The notes beneath the pieces are model-generated. The model had not been told where the DNA came from, did no database searches, and worked only from the letters and a program-made list of their open reading frames with translations. The position numbers were made by a program, and so were the translations under genes. Source: Dimorphilus gyrociliatus (lineage: Eukaryota > Annelida > Polychaeta > Dinophilidae). Taken from it: DNA of 64,000 bases. Positions 34,926-47,013 of the stretch are shown one piece after another. The stretch spans positions 1,681,501 to 1,745,500 of the forward strand of contig CAJFCJ010000001.1 in assembly GCA_904063045.1 (NCBI GenBank). Reading direction: 5' to 3'. Every line of letters begins with the position of its first letter. Within the stretch, counting starts at the first letter, position 1.

Positions 34926-36696
34926 GCTTTCAGGTTCGTTCGTGATTTTTTTAAAGAGTATTCTGTGAAAGTCAATTTGTTCGCTTGTTTTTTCTGCGTA
35001 AACAAAAAGCCAACAGTAATTTACAAGTTAGATAACGACAATATCAAATAAATTATAGGCTTGTATCGATAATTAATAGGAAAATATTTCATATAATAAG
35101 GCTTCATAATAGAAAAATTAATTTGCAAACACGCAATTACTAACCGCAATAAGTGACAAATACAAAAGATAGATACAAAGTTTCCCTATATTTTTCACAT
35201 ATAAAATCAATTTCGTAACCAATTCATAGGAAAACCTATACAAACCTCTACAAATTACAACAAGTTAATCTCTTATATATTAAAGAAATACAGGGGAAGA
35301 TCAAAGTTCTCTTTGGGGAATTTATTTTCGCAAATTCACTCAAATTGAAAAACTTAATTAAAAATGATTAAACTTATCGTATTAACCTATTCGAACGAGA
35401 AATTATATAAGAACTATTAAAATTCTACTGTCCTTTTGTACAGGATTGTAAATATATTTATATAAAGTGTTAAAAATATTGGAAAATATCTTAAGAACAT
35501 TAAAATGGAATAGAAGAAAATTCGTCAATTCAACATATAATTCAGATGATAAACAAATTTCTATCACGTTTTTTTTTATGATTGAATATTCAATTCTTTA
35601 AATTTCTTTTAAAAATACCTGATTGCCCCAAATTACCACTTCCGATCTAATCCTTTCCTGTAATTGCTTAACTAACAATAAAATATCTTGAGAGAGAGTT
35701 ACAACGTAAGAAACTTAAAAAAAAAGAAAGACTAGGCTTAACTGATATTAATAAAAAAAGAGGAAGGAGTATTATTAACTTACCACGAACTAATAAAATC
35801 AGTATATCTTTTCTATAAAGCACGTTTATCACACATTATAAAATATTCTATCTATAGATATTTCTTTTTGAGCTCTTTTCTCGTTGTTTTAGTTATTATA
35901 TAACAATAAAAAAAAGGGAAATTAAGGTCCGGTCTTGTTCGAGCCGGGAGTGAGATTTCTCAAAATTGATTCAATCCAACTTTTTTATTGGTCGAGATAA
36001 AAGGTGAGAAGAAATCAATGCCTATTCTCTATACGTCCAACTCTCCCGCTCTCTTCTCAAAAGTTCTGTAGAGAGCCTATTCACTTATTATTCAATAAAC
36101 GAATCGAGCAAAACAGTTGCGGGAAAGGTCTACTTTTTTTCTAATATGAAATTCAACTCTTCATTTACTAATTCAAATGGTGATTAGTTATAGAAAGTGC
36201 GAAATATGTATTTAGTTGCTATAATTTCTAGGTCAATCCCAGTACAGATAAGCCACTTATATTCAAATATTCCCGTGCCCCTTAAAGCTTTTGTTAAGAA
36301 AAATAATCACTTAAATTGTAGACTTTATAAAGTCGATATTTATATTAATCGTTTGTAAATTATACTAGATATTTAAATAATTAACAACGAACGTCAACAC
36401 TATTACGATTTAGCGTTTTCCTATAATAAATTAGGAGTAACTCCTTTCAAATAGAACTTTGATTGCTACTTTTTGTTGAAGGAAGAGAGTGCCGGATAGA
36501 AAAAATTACTTAATTCAACTACGACACTAGAAACTTTTAGATCATTCTTTTAAAGTTTTATTCACTTTAAAGTATTTCCTTTCAAACATACATCAAAATT
36601 GGAAGGGTCAATATTACTTTCCATAAAATCTTCTAACCAAAAGCCAAAGTTTTATTGATTAAACTATTCAGTGGTTCTTTCCCGATCGATTTCGTC
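34926..36696. other. 1.8 kb gene-free AT-rich region
   Basis: Lies between the orphan gene start and the HINT2-like stop. No recognisable exon, RNA gene or repeat family was seen. It likely holds the promoter and 5' UTR of the orphan gene. Confidence 0.4.
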
Positions 36697-37437
<741 letters not shown>

Positions 37438-37878
37438 TCTGAAAGTTAGTTAGAAATTAGTTAAAATATTCCGCCGTAGTAAAAAACGTTTAATGATGTA
37501 AATACTTTTCTAAGTTAAGATGCTATGCAATTATGGTACCTAAGAACATTACGATTAAATGTGTTTTAATTATAAAAATATTTATATTAACAAATAGCTA
37601 AGAATTAATAACTTTATATTGCTGTAATTCTCCTTTAAAATCACTTTGTTAATATTCCTCGAAAATGCGAACTCAACGGATTCTAATGATGCAGTAGTGA
37701 CATCTGCAACTTTTTTTTCTTTTGTATTGAAATCTCCATTTATATATTTATGATATTAAACAGTCACGACGTAATAGGCCTCGAGTTGAAATAGGAATCA
37801 TTGTCAACAACCGAAAAGAAGATATTCTACCAGAGAAGAGGATAATGTACACCAGGATATAACTGAATCGTCCAAAAT

Positions 37879-38385
37879 ATGATAAAGTGCCATAGAAACC
37901 CTTGTACTAAGACAATATTCTTCGTCAATCTTCTACTTTTAGTGTTCATAGGAGCCTCATTTTTCAGTTTTAATGCCTTAAAAGGTGATTTAGATAGTCT
38001 AAGTCAGAATAATTCAACAAGAAGCGAAAGAGATAAAGGAAGAACCGCTATAGGAGTACTCGCTCTCGCATCTGTTTTAACGATAGTTTTTCTCATTTGG
38101 ATGGTTTGTTTAGTATTGGCTGGGTGTGTTCCTACTGGAACTCTATCCAGATCACGAGCCAGCTCTATAAGTAATGTCTCAAACGCTACAACTCACACAA
38201 AGGGAACACCGCGAGGTAGTAAAAGACGTTTCTCAAAGAGAAGAGGTAGTAATCAGTCGGAAAGACGATACTACACACTACCGAAGAGTTTTGTGTCAAA
38301 ATATAGGGAAGAAGAAGAGAATGTAGAAGAAATTAGTGAAACATCAATTGGAAGGACTAAACGAATGGATTTTAGAATCATGTAA
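37879..38385 (+). CDS. Small two-span membrane protein, family unknown
   Basis: A 168-codon frame from ATG 37879. Two hydrophobic segments (residues about 12-32 and 60-83, the second IGVLALASVLTIVFLIWMV) flank a short polar loop, followed by a basic Ser/Arg-rich tail (SKRRFSKRRGSNQSERR) and an acidic end. Such a layout suits a tetraspan-fragment or a two-pass membrane protein with cytosolic ends. No family was recognised, and further exons cannot be excluded. The start lies about 440 bp from the divergent HINT2-like gene, suggesting a shared promoter. Confidence 0.5.
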   Translation: MIKCHRNPCTKTIFFVNLLLLVFIGASFFSFNALKGDLDSLSQNNSTRSERDKGRTAIGVLALASVLTIVFLIWMVCLVLAGCVPTGTLSRSRASSISNVSNATTHTKGTPRGSKRRFSKRRGSNQSERRYYTLPKSFVSKYREEEENVEEISETSIGRTKRMDFRIM

Positions 38386-38577
38386 TAAAAATTTTCCATA
38401 CAGGAAGAATATTAAATCTGTTCATTTGCTATTTATACAAAAGGGTATTTTATTGAATACTGGACAGATTAAACAGAATATAATATTCTTCTATTTTTTT
38501 ATTAATGAACAAGATCACAATATAATTTATCAAATAAACTCTTTTTTAGACAACAAGAGGATACTGACCTAATAAAT

Positions 38578-38805
38578 ATGGCAGGGACAGCAGCAAAAGA
38601 AAATAGAAAATCAAAATCTTCAGTAAAAAATGAAAAATTTTCAACAATTAGTGAAACTCGGAAAAAGTCGCTCAAAAAACATGTTCAAAAAAGTGTCTCA
38701 TCGCCCAATCAACCAATATTTACACCTCTGTATAAAAAAAATCATAGCTTGACAGAAACAACATATAATCCTTATGGAAAATATATACAGAGAGATTGCT
38801 CATAA
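38578..38805 (+). CDS. Small basic ORF, uncertain
   Basis: A 75-codon frame starting MAGTAAKENRKSKSS; Lys/Ser-rich, no domain. The ATG is in fair context and is preceded by a possible acceptor (TTTTTTAG, about 38549). A possible further exon is visible at about 38910-38939 (TGTPKYSIKT) but I found no donor linking them. It could be a genuine micro-protein, a 3' exon of the upstream gene, or chance. Confidence 0.25.
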   Translation: MAGTAAKENRKSKSSVKNEKFSTISETRKKSLKKHVQKSVSSPNQPIFTPLYKKNHSLTETTYNPYGKYIQRDCS

Positions 38806-39784
38806 CCATTTCTCAGCCAGATATATACATATACATTATGCATTTATAGTGTCAACAACAAACTAAAGATCTTCTTAAACAATAAATAATTGTTACTTTT
38901 TTTATGCAGACGGGAACACCAAAATACTCAATAAAAACAGGTAAAAAAGAATTTTCGTATTAAAATTACCATTTTAATTGTTGAAAATAAATTGGTAGTC
39001 TTTTTTTTTTACTTTGTTGATTTCTTTATTAATATTTTGCCAAAATTAAATACAATACTTGATTTGTTGCCGAATAAAGTATGAGGAGTTTGGAGAAAGA
39101 TTCTTATTTGGATGACATTCTTCTCCTTTATTTTATAAACAACTATTTCAAAGTTAAAATGTATTATATGCTTTGTATGTGTAAATATCTAGAAGTAATT
39201 CAATTTAAGTATAAAAAGATCAAAGACATATAGAATTTTAAGTGACGTATCTTATTTATACCTTAAATAAAGTCTTAGTTTAAAGCTATTTTAAGCAATT
39301 CTAGATTTTTTTAGATGATGACGTTGCTCTATTGTCAATTTTTACCTCACTGTAAACTGCACTGTAATTTTATGACGCATGCGCACTCGGTCTTATCGTC
39401 TGCTAAAGTCTTCACGACCGACAGGAATTTTTACTTGTTTTTTCATTTAATAGACAGAAAATCATCCAGAACAAAAACTTTATAAATTAAAGTTCTCCTC
39501 ATATTATGCTGTCGCTGAGTGTCGCCGTAAGTACCTGTCAAATCTTTAAATATTAAAATATATATTCTATTTTCCGTTGAGTGGCGAACACGATGGCCGC
39601 TGCCTCGTTTTCGTTCGAATTCTTAGAATTTCACCTGCTTTCGCAGACATCTCAATTCTAACTAGAAGCCATGTTATTCTCGGAATTCGAATAGTTCTTA
39701 ATCAAAACGAGAATAGAAACAATCTGTATAGTTGGCTTTTTACGCGTCCAGCAGATCGGATCTCGGATTGTTAGGAGATCGTTA
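38806..39784. promoter_or_regulatory. 1 kb region upstream of malonyl-CoA decarboxylase
   Basis: Mostly AT-rich, with a CpG-containing patch at 39370-39420 that includes CGCATGCGCA (39376-39385), a close match to the NRF1 palindrome. A short frame at about 39506 followed by GTAAGTACC (39528) may be a 5' UTR exon. No other gene seen. Confidence 0.4.
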
Positions 39785-41966
39785 ATGAACGGACAGCAGA
39801 CTTTGAGAAAGATGGTGAGTTGGCCCCTTATTTCGATTTGTAATTTTGCAAATCGAAACCATCCTCGCTTTATTTTGGAATTTGTCAATAATTGCACATA
39901 CCAACAAACAAAAGGAAGATGTATAAATAGATTCAATTAGCATGTCTCTTAAGTAAACAGCATATAATCATTGCTTATTAAATGAGAAGTATTAAACTAA
40001 GGCTATAAACGAGGCTGAGGTGCTTTTAAAATCTAATGATGACACTTTTTCACGTAACGCTTGTAAACAAAACATTCTGTTAACTGACCCGGACGTTACT
40101 AAAAATAGCAATCATCAACAATAAAGTATTGTCCGAAAACGAGGGCATGCAATAAGGATTGTATTAACATTAAAGTTCTTTATATTATTTTTTTTTCAGC
40201 CATCGATTAACAGCCCGGAATCAGACACTGTTGAGGAAGGAGAATCGATGACGGTGTCAGGGCTAGCGAATGCATCAGTTAAGCCTACGGATAGTTCACC
40301 TCCTGTGAAGTGTGCACGCCTGTCGCAAAATGGTTCCACTTCAACCGAAGAATCCAAAGAATCAATGTGGCAAAAAACCGGTTTTGTCAATGGAAAATAT
40401 CTGAATCCACCGACGACATTGGCTAGACGAAATTTTGCAACAGTAGAACGTAATTGTTTACCTTCTGAAAAATATTTGGAGGCTAAAAAGAAACTAGATG
40501 CTATTATTTCATCTTCTGACTCTAGCAGCGTAACTACCGAGACTAAGGCTCGGTCGCTATGTGAAATTTATAGCAATTTAGAACTAGAAGAGAAGGCATT
40601 ATTTCTAAATACACTATCCACCGAATATGGTCTTAATCAAGATCAAGTTATCCATGCCGCCCAAGCGGTCTTAGCTTTAAGAGAAAAAGGTAGTGGTACA
40701 CTATTAAGAGCTGAAGAAAAATTAAGGTTAACTTTACAACCGCGATATCAGCATATTTTCGCCGTGGTTGGACGTCTGGAAAAAGGTGTTAAATTCCTGG
40801 TGGATATCAGAGCAGATCTCATGGATTTGATCCAGGCTCGTTCAGCTAGTTCAACTGACAGCGAAGATCAAACACACCTAAGAGTAATGAGTAATAACAT
40901 ACGTGAGTTACTCTCCTTATGGTTCTCAGTCGGTTTTCTTGATTTGGAGAGAATCACTTGGCAATCACCATGTGACATGTTGCAAAAAATATCCGAATAT
41001 GAAGCCGTCCACCCAATACGCAATTGGACAGACTTAAAAAGACGAGTTGGAAACTACAGACGCTGTTTTGTCTTTACACATGCTAGTATGCCTCGTGAGC
41101 CCGTCGTTGTCTTACACACTGCACTTACGTCTGAAATATCCTCCTCAATCCAATCAATTGTTCAGAGAAATGCTCGATTGAGTGGTGAACCAGAGCCGGT
41201 AGAGCTTAGCGAAAATACCCATTCCATTTCAACAGCTATTTTTTATTCTATCACCTCAACCCAAAAGGGGTTACAAGGTGTTGAACTTGGAAATTATTTG
41301 ATAAAAAAAGTAGTCAGGGAATTGCAAGCCGAATTTCCAAATATGAAAAATTTTTCAAGTTTATCTCCTATACCAGGTTTCAGGGATTGGTTGTTATCAG
41401 AAATTGATTCCTTTTCTAAAACTAAACAAAAGCCTGTGCTTCTTAAAAGGGAAGAGAATAAACTAAGTTCCCTTGATTCTAAAACAGAGCCAATTGTCAC
41501 ACTAAAGCATTCAATTCTTCAAATGTCAGACTCTGCAACTTGGTTCCAGAATTCACCAAATGTTGATGTAATAAGTGGTATTTTAATGAGATTGTGTGCA
41601 CGTTACTTGTATATTGAAAAGCGAAGAGGCCTTGCCCTGAACCCAGTTGGTCAGTAGTTTTATTACCTAGAGATTAAGTACTACAGAAATATTTAACATG
41701 TCATCTTTAAAATATCCTCTTTTTTATTCTAAACAGCAAACTTTCATCTGAGGAATGGAGCAGTTATGTGGCGAATTAATTGGGGAGCAGACCTTTCTGT
41801 TCGTGGAATAAAATCTTCTTGTTCACTGATGGTGAATTATCGTTACTTTTTAGAAGATACCGAAACGAATAGTAATAAATACATGGAAAGACATGAAATC
41901 GTTGCCTCTCCTATGGTCAAAGAATTGTTGCAATTAAACGAACTGAAGCAAGAACCAATTAGTTGA
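39785..41966 (+). CDS. MLYCD: Malonyl-CoA decarboxylase
   Basis: Three exons (39785-39814, 40200-41649, 41737-41966) give about 569 residues. The family signature is unmistakable: [51 protein letters not shown], the GNAT-like [12 protein letters not shown], and the C-terminal [20 protein letters not shown] with the catalytic His region. The enzyme converts malonyl-CoA to acetyl-CoA and so relieves inhibition of fatty-acid oxidation. About 75 extra residues precede the conserved core; [11 protein letters not shown] could be part of a mitochondrial presequence. The C-terminus is EPIS, not the SKL peroxisomal signal of mammals. The short first coding exon is inferred. Confidence 0.92.
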
Positions 41967-42221
41967 CAATGATCATGCGTTTACCCTTCCCTACCTATCC
42001 ATATCATCGATTAAAGCATAATTTTCTACTAATTTTTGTCGAATAAAGTACTTCGATATAGAGAGCTTGTACAATAAAGGCGTTTAGTTGTTTATATTAA
42101 AGCAAACTATTTCTTTGTTCGATTTCTTTACCGAAAAGAAATTGAACTTGTTCAGTAATCCGCCCGATTCAAGCTATTCAAAAGTATTGATTCGTTTACG
42201 ACATATAAATCTGCGAAATTA

Positions 42222-43270
42222 ATGGGTTCGTCCGCTAGTAAAAACGTCAAACGGAAGAGAAAGGCACCCATTGTGTCTTTCAGAGTCAATATGAACGGGG
42301 GAAATCGATCTTACAGAATAAGTCGGATGTCGTATGTATAAAAAAGCCTTTAACTTAAGGTATTTTTAGGAAAAGATTGTCGACAGGTTAGGAACGCAAA
42401 CCATTTTGGCGGCTAGGGAGAAGACATCGTATTTTTCATCAACAGCCGAAGAGTCTAAACCTCTTGAACTATATATTTTAAAAAGTGACTCAAACTCTAG
42501 GATAGTCTGGCTTTATGTGGTAGCAAATAAAATTCCTTTTGAGCTGTATAATTTCGATAGAAAGATATCTGATTTACGATGTATGGAAAGCTTTAACCCC
42601 ACACTTACACTCCCCTGTATTGTTGATGGATCAAAGATTATATTCGGAACGGAAGCTATACTTAATTATCTTGCTGAGAAGTACGCTTCCTTTCGTTTAC
42701 TTGGAGATGGGGACCCCGATATTAAAGCTGAGTGCAATGGATTTATCAGTTTAGCAGTGTCTGTAATATATAGGTTGGTTATTTATTTTACTTATATATA
42801 CTGTATGTACATATATATTGTGTTTTCGTTAATTATCTATGAAGAATTGTCCAAAAGGAATATGTTGAACCTCAGTTAGACGACAAGTGCGACATATATC
42901 TTCGTAAGCATCTTACAAACAGAGCCAAAATAGAGGTGGAACATAGGCTCAATCAATTAGAAAAGCTTCTTCGAGCTAATAATTTCCTAATGGGTAATAA
43001 AGGTTTGTAGAAAAAAATTCTTCTTTTCTTAACAAAATAAATGAAGAGACGTTGTATACTTTTTTTGTTGTAGCTACATACGCTGATTCAGCGGTTGTAA
43101 TGTCATTAACACCATTAGATTTGGTTAGCTGGGATTGGAGAAAATGGCGTAAAATTAGAAAGTGGATGAAAAAAGTTATCAGATTAAAAAGAGAATGCTG
43201 GGAAGAAGTTTGCGAATTACATAACATGCGTGTATTACAAACTGGTAGCAGACGTATATCTGTGTATTAA
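42222..43270 (+). CDS. Theta-like glutathione S-transferase with predicted lipid-anchored start
   Basis: Four exons (42222-42335, 42370-42773, 42845-43002, 43074-43270) give 290 residues. Residues about 60-160 form a thioredoxin-like GST N-domain (LELYILKSDSNSRIVWLY, NPTLTLPCIVDG, EAILNYLAEKY) and the rest an all-helical C-domain (NNFLMGNKATYADSAVV), closest to theta GSTs. The first exon adds MGSSASKNVKRKRK: Gly2, Ser6, Lys7 and a polybasic run form a strong myristoyl-plus-basic membrane anchor. The donor GTATAA at 42336 was chosen because the stronger-looking GTATGT (42332) breaks the frame. The stop TAA overlaps the PDSS2 stop. The substrate is unknown. Confidence 0.75.
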
Positions 43271-44232
43271 GAACGTAGCGCATTTATCATATCTAATAAA
43301 ATTTGTTTAGCCTCAGAGTCACGGACATTACCTAAATTATCCTCTGCTAAATCGCAGTACCTTTTAGAAAGTTCTTGTACCTCGAAATGTATCTTTTCAT
43401 CACGTACTATACTTAGTAACGAATATTCTAAATGATCACTTTCACTATTTTCTTTACATCTTATCCTATTTAGCTCATAGGCTAAACCAAAATTCCTTCC
43501 GAATTCGTATAAGTTTCTATTAACGATTCCTTCAACATTGTTCCAAGCACAGGTCGCTCTACAGCTATTGGCGAATAATGATGCAGTTTTCATGAAAACC
43601 ATTTCTTCCCATTTTGCGAGCGAAAAACTACTATCAGAGATTGTTGATTCTTTCAGAAACGTATAATTAGACATATGCGACAAAGCCGTAGCTATTAAAT
43701 CAACAACTTCCGGTTTACATAGTTCAGCCAACTCCAGACACGCGGATGCCAAAAGAAAATCTCCAATTAGGATGCTCATCTTGTTATCTTTGAAAATACT
43801 ATTATTTTTTACGCTATTATGAAGTCTGATAGCCGAGTGTATGATCTCAGTAATTTCTGCCAATCTCAGGTGTTTCTCTCTAACGATTTGAATATCATCA
43901 GTGACGAACTCTTCCATTATTTTAGATATTAAAGCGACTGTAGTTCCTAAAAGTCGAATATCAGAATCACTTTTAACAAGATGATCCTGAATAATATTGA
44001 ATATTGATTCTTTCGGTTCTACCAAGCATATGAAATCTTTTGCCAGTTTCTTGTGAAGTGTTAATGGGAGATCTCCGACAAGATCTGTCGCTCTCAATAA
44101 GTATGGTGTGAGTTTGTGATCCTCATCTGATTGGAGCCTTGCTATTGAAGAACTAAAAGTTCTGACCACTGCATTAAAGCGATATGTACTTTTTTGAAAC
44201 CACGTAGCTTTAGAAGTTAGAACACGAAACAT
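43267..44232 (-). CDS. PDSS2: Decaprenyl diphosphate synthase subunit 2
   Basis: An intronless frame; ATG 44232 gives MFRVLTSKATWFQKS, a mitochondrial-type presequence, and 321 residues. The polyprenyl synthase fold is seen in ISKIMEEF, IHSAIRLHNSVKNNS, and SILIGDFLLASACLELAEL, with the second aspartate-rich motif lost, as in PDSS2 orthologues, which are the non-catalytic-looking partner of PDSS1. Together they make the prenyl tail of ubiquinone in mitochondria. Upstream frame codons to 44301 lack an ATG. The gene is divergent from GET1 (217 bp between ATGs) and convergent with the GST-like gene, with interlocked stop codons. Confidence 0.9.
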   Translation of the reverse strand: MFRVLTSKATWFQKSTYRFNAVVRTFSSSIARLQSDEDHKLTPYLLRATDLVGDLPLTLHKKLAKDFICLVEPKESIFNIIQDHLVKSDSDIRLLGTTVALISKIMEEFVTDDIQIVREKHLRLAEITEIIHSAIRLHNSVKNNSIFKDNKMSILIGDFLLASACLELAELCKPEVVDLIATALSHMSNYTFLKESTISDSSFSLAKWEEMVFMKTASLFANSCRATCAWNNVEGIVNRNLYEFGRNFGLAYELNRIRCKENSESDHLEYSLLSIVRDEKIHFEVQELSKRYCDLAEDNLGNVRDSEAKQILLDMINALRS

Positions 44233-44448
44233 TGCAAAATTGACCCAGCCTTGACATTCATGCCCGACGAAATAGGAACGCACTGAAGTTAAGATGTACA
44301 CTTGTATATGAAATTTTATAGTGTAGAAATCTGTTTTGCTTTTTTTTCAAGATTTCAGACCTTTATAGCAGATCTATAGGTAATGAAATTATTTAAGATA
44401 TTACATTGTCAGTATAATGTTGCCATCTGTAGGATTGGGAAAAATACA
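44233..44448. promoter_or_regulatory. Compact bidirectional promoter of PDSS2 and GET1
   Basis: Only 216 bp separate the divergent ATGs. GCCATCTGTAGG at 44422-44433 matches 10 of 12 positions of the CTCF core on the minus strand. Confidence 0.5.
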
Positions 44449-45228
44449 ATGGAACCAGCTTTAATCGTGTTCATTCTTATCTTTGCGTTTTCATGTTTAT
44501 CGAAGTGTTTGAACACCTTATCTTCTTTCGTGAGTTATTTAGATGCTGCTCAATATTCAAATTTACATTCTCTCTCAAAGAGAAAATGTTCTTACCATTA
44601 ATAAATATTTGCAGATAAACGGCATGCTCATTAGGAGTTCGCCGGAAGAGCTTGAACTGAGGCAGGACGTTAAATGTATGATAGAAAAGTTAGGAACAAT
44701 AAGGGCTCGAGATAACTTCGCAGAATACGCTAAATTAGAGAGGAAAATAATTAAATGCAAAGAAAAAATAAAAACATTCGGTATAATCAATATTGGAACA
44801 AAAATTCGTGACTAACACGCTTTATTTACAGCTAATTCGAAAGCAAGCAAACTAACTAGAAATGGTTTGACAATTCGAGTTTTATTTTATATTACTAAGG
44901 TTAATTTTAAAGTTCTAATTAAAAATTATTTAATAATGATTTATCTACAGGCAATCACGCATGCTATACTTTTCTTTTATTACTGGAATACTCCAATTAT
45001 AAAACTTAACCCGCAATGGCTATATCCATTTAATAAGATAATATCTTTTCCAACTGGCGTTGAAGGTATAAAATATTTTAATAGTATTACAAAAAGATTT
45101 GTATTAACTTCTTAACCAATTTTCACATCTTAACACAAAATTTAGGAGCAATTGGAATAAAAATTTGGATGATAAGCAGCTACATGATAACTGAAGAACT
45201 TTTTTCATTAAAAAATGCAGTTCTGTAA
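44449..45228 (+). CDS. GET1: GET1/WRB, tail-anchored protein insertase receptor
   Basis: Five exons (44449-44529, 44615-44780, 44832-44899, 44951-45065, 45146-45228) give 170 residues, near the 174 of human WRB. An N-terminal membrane span (ALIVFILIFAFSCLSKCL) is followed by the cytosolic coiled coil LRQDVKCMIEKLGTIRARDN-FAEYAKLERKI, which docks GET3, then two further spans with NPQWLYPFNKIISFPTGVEG, a conserved block. With CAMLG it inserts tail-anchored proteins into the ER. All exon phases agree. Confidence 0.93.
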
Positions 45229-45511
45229 TTATATGAACACATAGAAAAAAAAGAAAATAAACAAATTTCATATAAAAAGCCTTCTCACTAGGAATAAATG
45301 TTTCTTCTTCAAAATTTTGAACATCGTTGCAGAAATAGATTATAATGCATTTTCTCAAACTAGGTTATGGAACACAAAAGGAATTTTAAGGGGAGTTAAC
45401 AACGAACGCAATAAATGCAGACTGGAACACTAACCGACTGATGGCAAGCTCTCCGATAGCACTAAATACAATTTTAACAAAAAAAAAATTAGAACTAATA
45501 ATGAAAGTCTT

Positions 45512-47013
45512 TCAAAGCATGTAATTTTTAGCGACCATCTTTATAGGTCTTCTGCAGATTGGACACGGTTTTCCATTGTTACGCAATCTTTTGCCACATG
45601 GATAACAAGTTACTTGATGCGCACTTTTTCCATGAATAAGAACGGCATCTTTTGACTGTTCTTGGCAGATTGAGCAGAATTCCACTTCCAAGGATGAACC
45701 TATTCCCGAATCTTTTCTTAAATTGAACGGCTTTTGTGTTTTTGGTGAATTTGTGTTAGGGGTTTCTTCCTCTTCAGTTAATATAATCGTACTAGCATTC
45801 GAACTTTGATGTTTGAGAGGTGAAGCAATAAATTTGTTATCATTGCTTTCAATGTCATCTTCATCGCTATCAAATCGAGTAGAAATTGCCGAATTGAACT
45901 TGACAGGCTGTAAGCGAGATTTCTTTCTTCTTTTTCGCAGCACTTTCTTTTTCCTTCTAAGATCCCCGGCAGTACTACCATGATCAGTTTCTGAACGGCT
46001 AATATCTGGTCCGCAATATATGGAACCAAATTGTCGATGAAATGTCTCTCCACCAGATGATGAATCCTCTCTGTCACTATTGATTGATTCCTCGTCAGCA
46101 AAGAATTCATTGTCCGTTGTCAGTACTCCAACGACGTCTTCGACAGGTGATTGTGAGCCAATCGATAGCTTTGTGTTAGACTCATCCATTGATTCTGGTT
46201 CGTACTCTTCAAAATGTTCGTCTTCCGAAAGAAACCATAAATCATCGGAAGATGATGCAACTATTGCTGTTGTCTTGCTATGTATACTATTATCAGATTC
46301 TTCATCTTCTTCCATTGTTTCCTGTCGAAACTCCGATGTATCCTCAATATCAGAAAATTTTCGTTTTCGATTACAATTCATAGGCGGAGTTGCGAGAATT
46401 TTTGGCGTCGTTTTGGAAACGTGCTTTTGTAGTAATGTTCTATGAGAAAGAATTAGATCAATTATTTATTGTGGTTAAAAACCGTAAAGGGCAAACGCAA
46501 ATATTATAATGGAACTTACGGAAACTCATCAATGTACAATGCAGGGCGATTAGTTAACGTCATTAAATCGTTGTCGCAGTATACTAAGGATGGTTGATGT
46601 CTATCAAACAATTTCTTTTCCTTAATATAATCTCCCAGGTAGTTGATTATCTAATGGGAATAACAGACTTTGTTTATGCCATAAACAAGAGCAAATGTTT
46701 ACATCGCTAAGACAACTCCATCAATTATTCAAATAATGATTGCGAACCAAAGGAGTAAGACTCAGAAAAGAACATTTTGTAAACAATGTTAAAATTCTTT
46801 TACCTGGGAAAGTGTGAAGTAATCTTCACAAGCTCCAATCTTTCGTAAGATGGAAAGAAGACGATAGCTTGGTTCAAACTTTTCCATATTTTTCTTCTTC
46901 TAATTAGGACAATAAACGTTATAAATTGAGGAAAGAATATAGGAAAACATTACGCTCACCTCCTCCATATTTATTGTTCGACGTACACAGTCGAATTTCA
47001 AAGAAGCTTGCAT
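45512..47013 (-). CDS. MDM2: MDM2/MDM4-type p53 E3 ligase
   Basis: Four exons (47013-46960, 46899-46804, 46650-46520, 46439-45512) join in phase to about 402 residues. The SWIB p53-binding domain covers residues about 23-95 (LSILRKIGACEDYFTLSQ, then IINYLGDYIKEKKLF and LVYCDNDLM). An acidic stretch follows (DDLWFLSEDEHFEEYEPESM). The C-terminal RING has the MDM2-specific C2H2C4 order: CSIC...HGKSAHQVTCYPC...CPIC, ending VAKNYML. No RanBP2-type zinc finger is seen between the acidic region and the RING. E2F-like sites are at 47052 and 47355. MDM2 and MDM4 split in vertebrates, so the single name is loose. Confidence 0.92.

Noticed and set aside
35926..35960. GTTCGAGCC stretch considered as a tRNA B box
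   Set aside because: No A box at the right distance and no cloverleaf could be drawn.
44233..44301. Upstream extension of PDSS2 to 44301
   Set aside because: It starts with GTG, lacks an ATG, and the ATG at 44232 opens a proper mitochondrial presequence.
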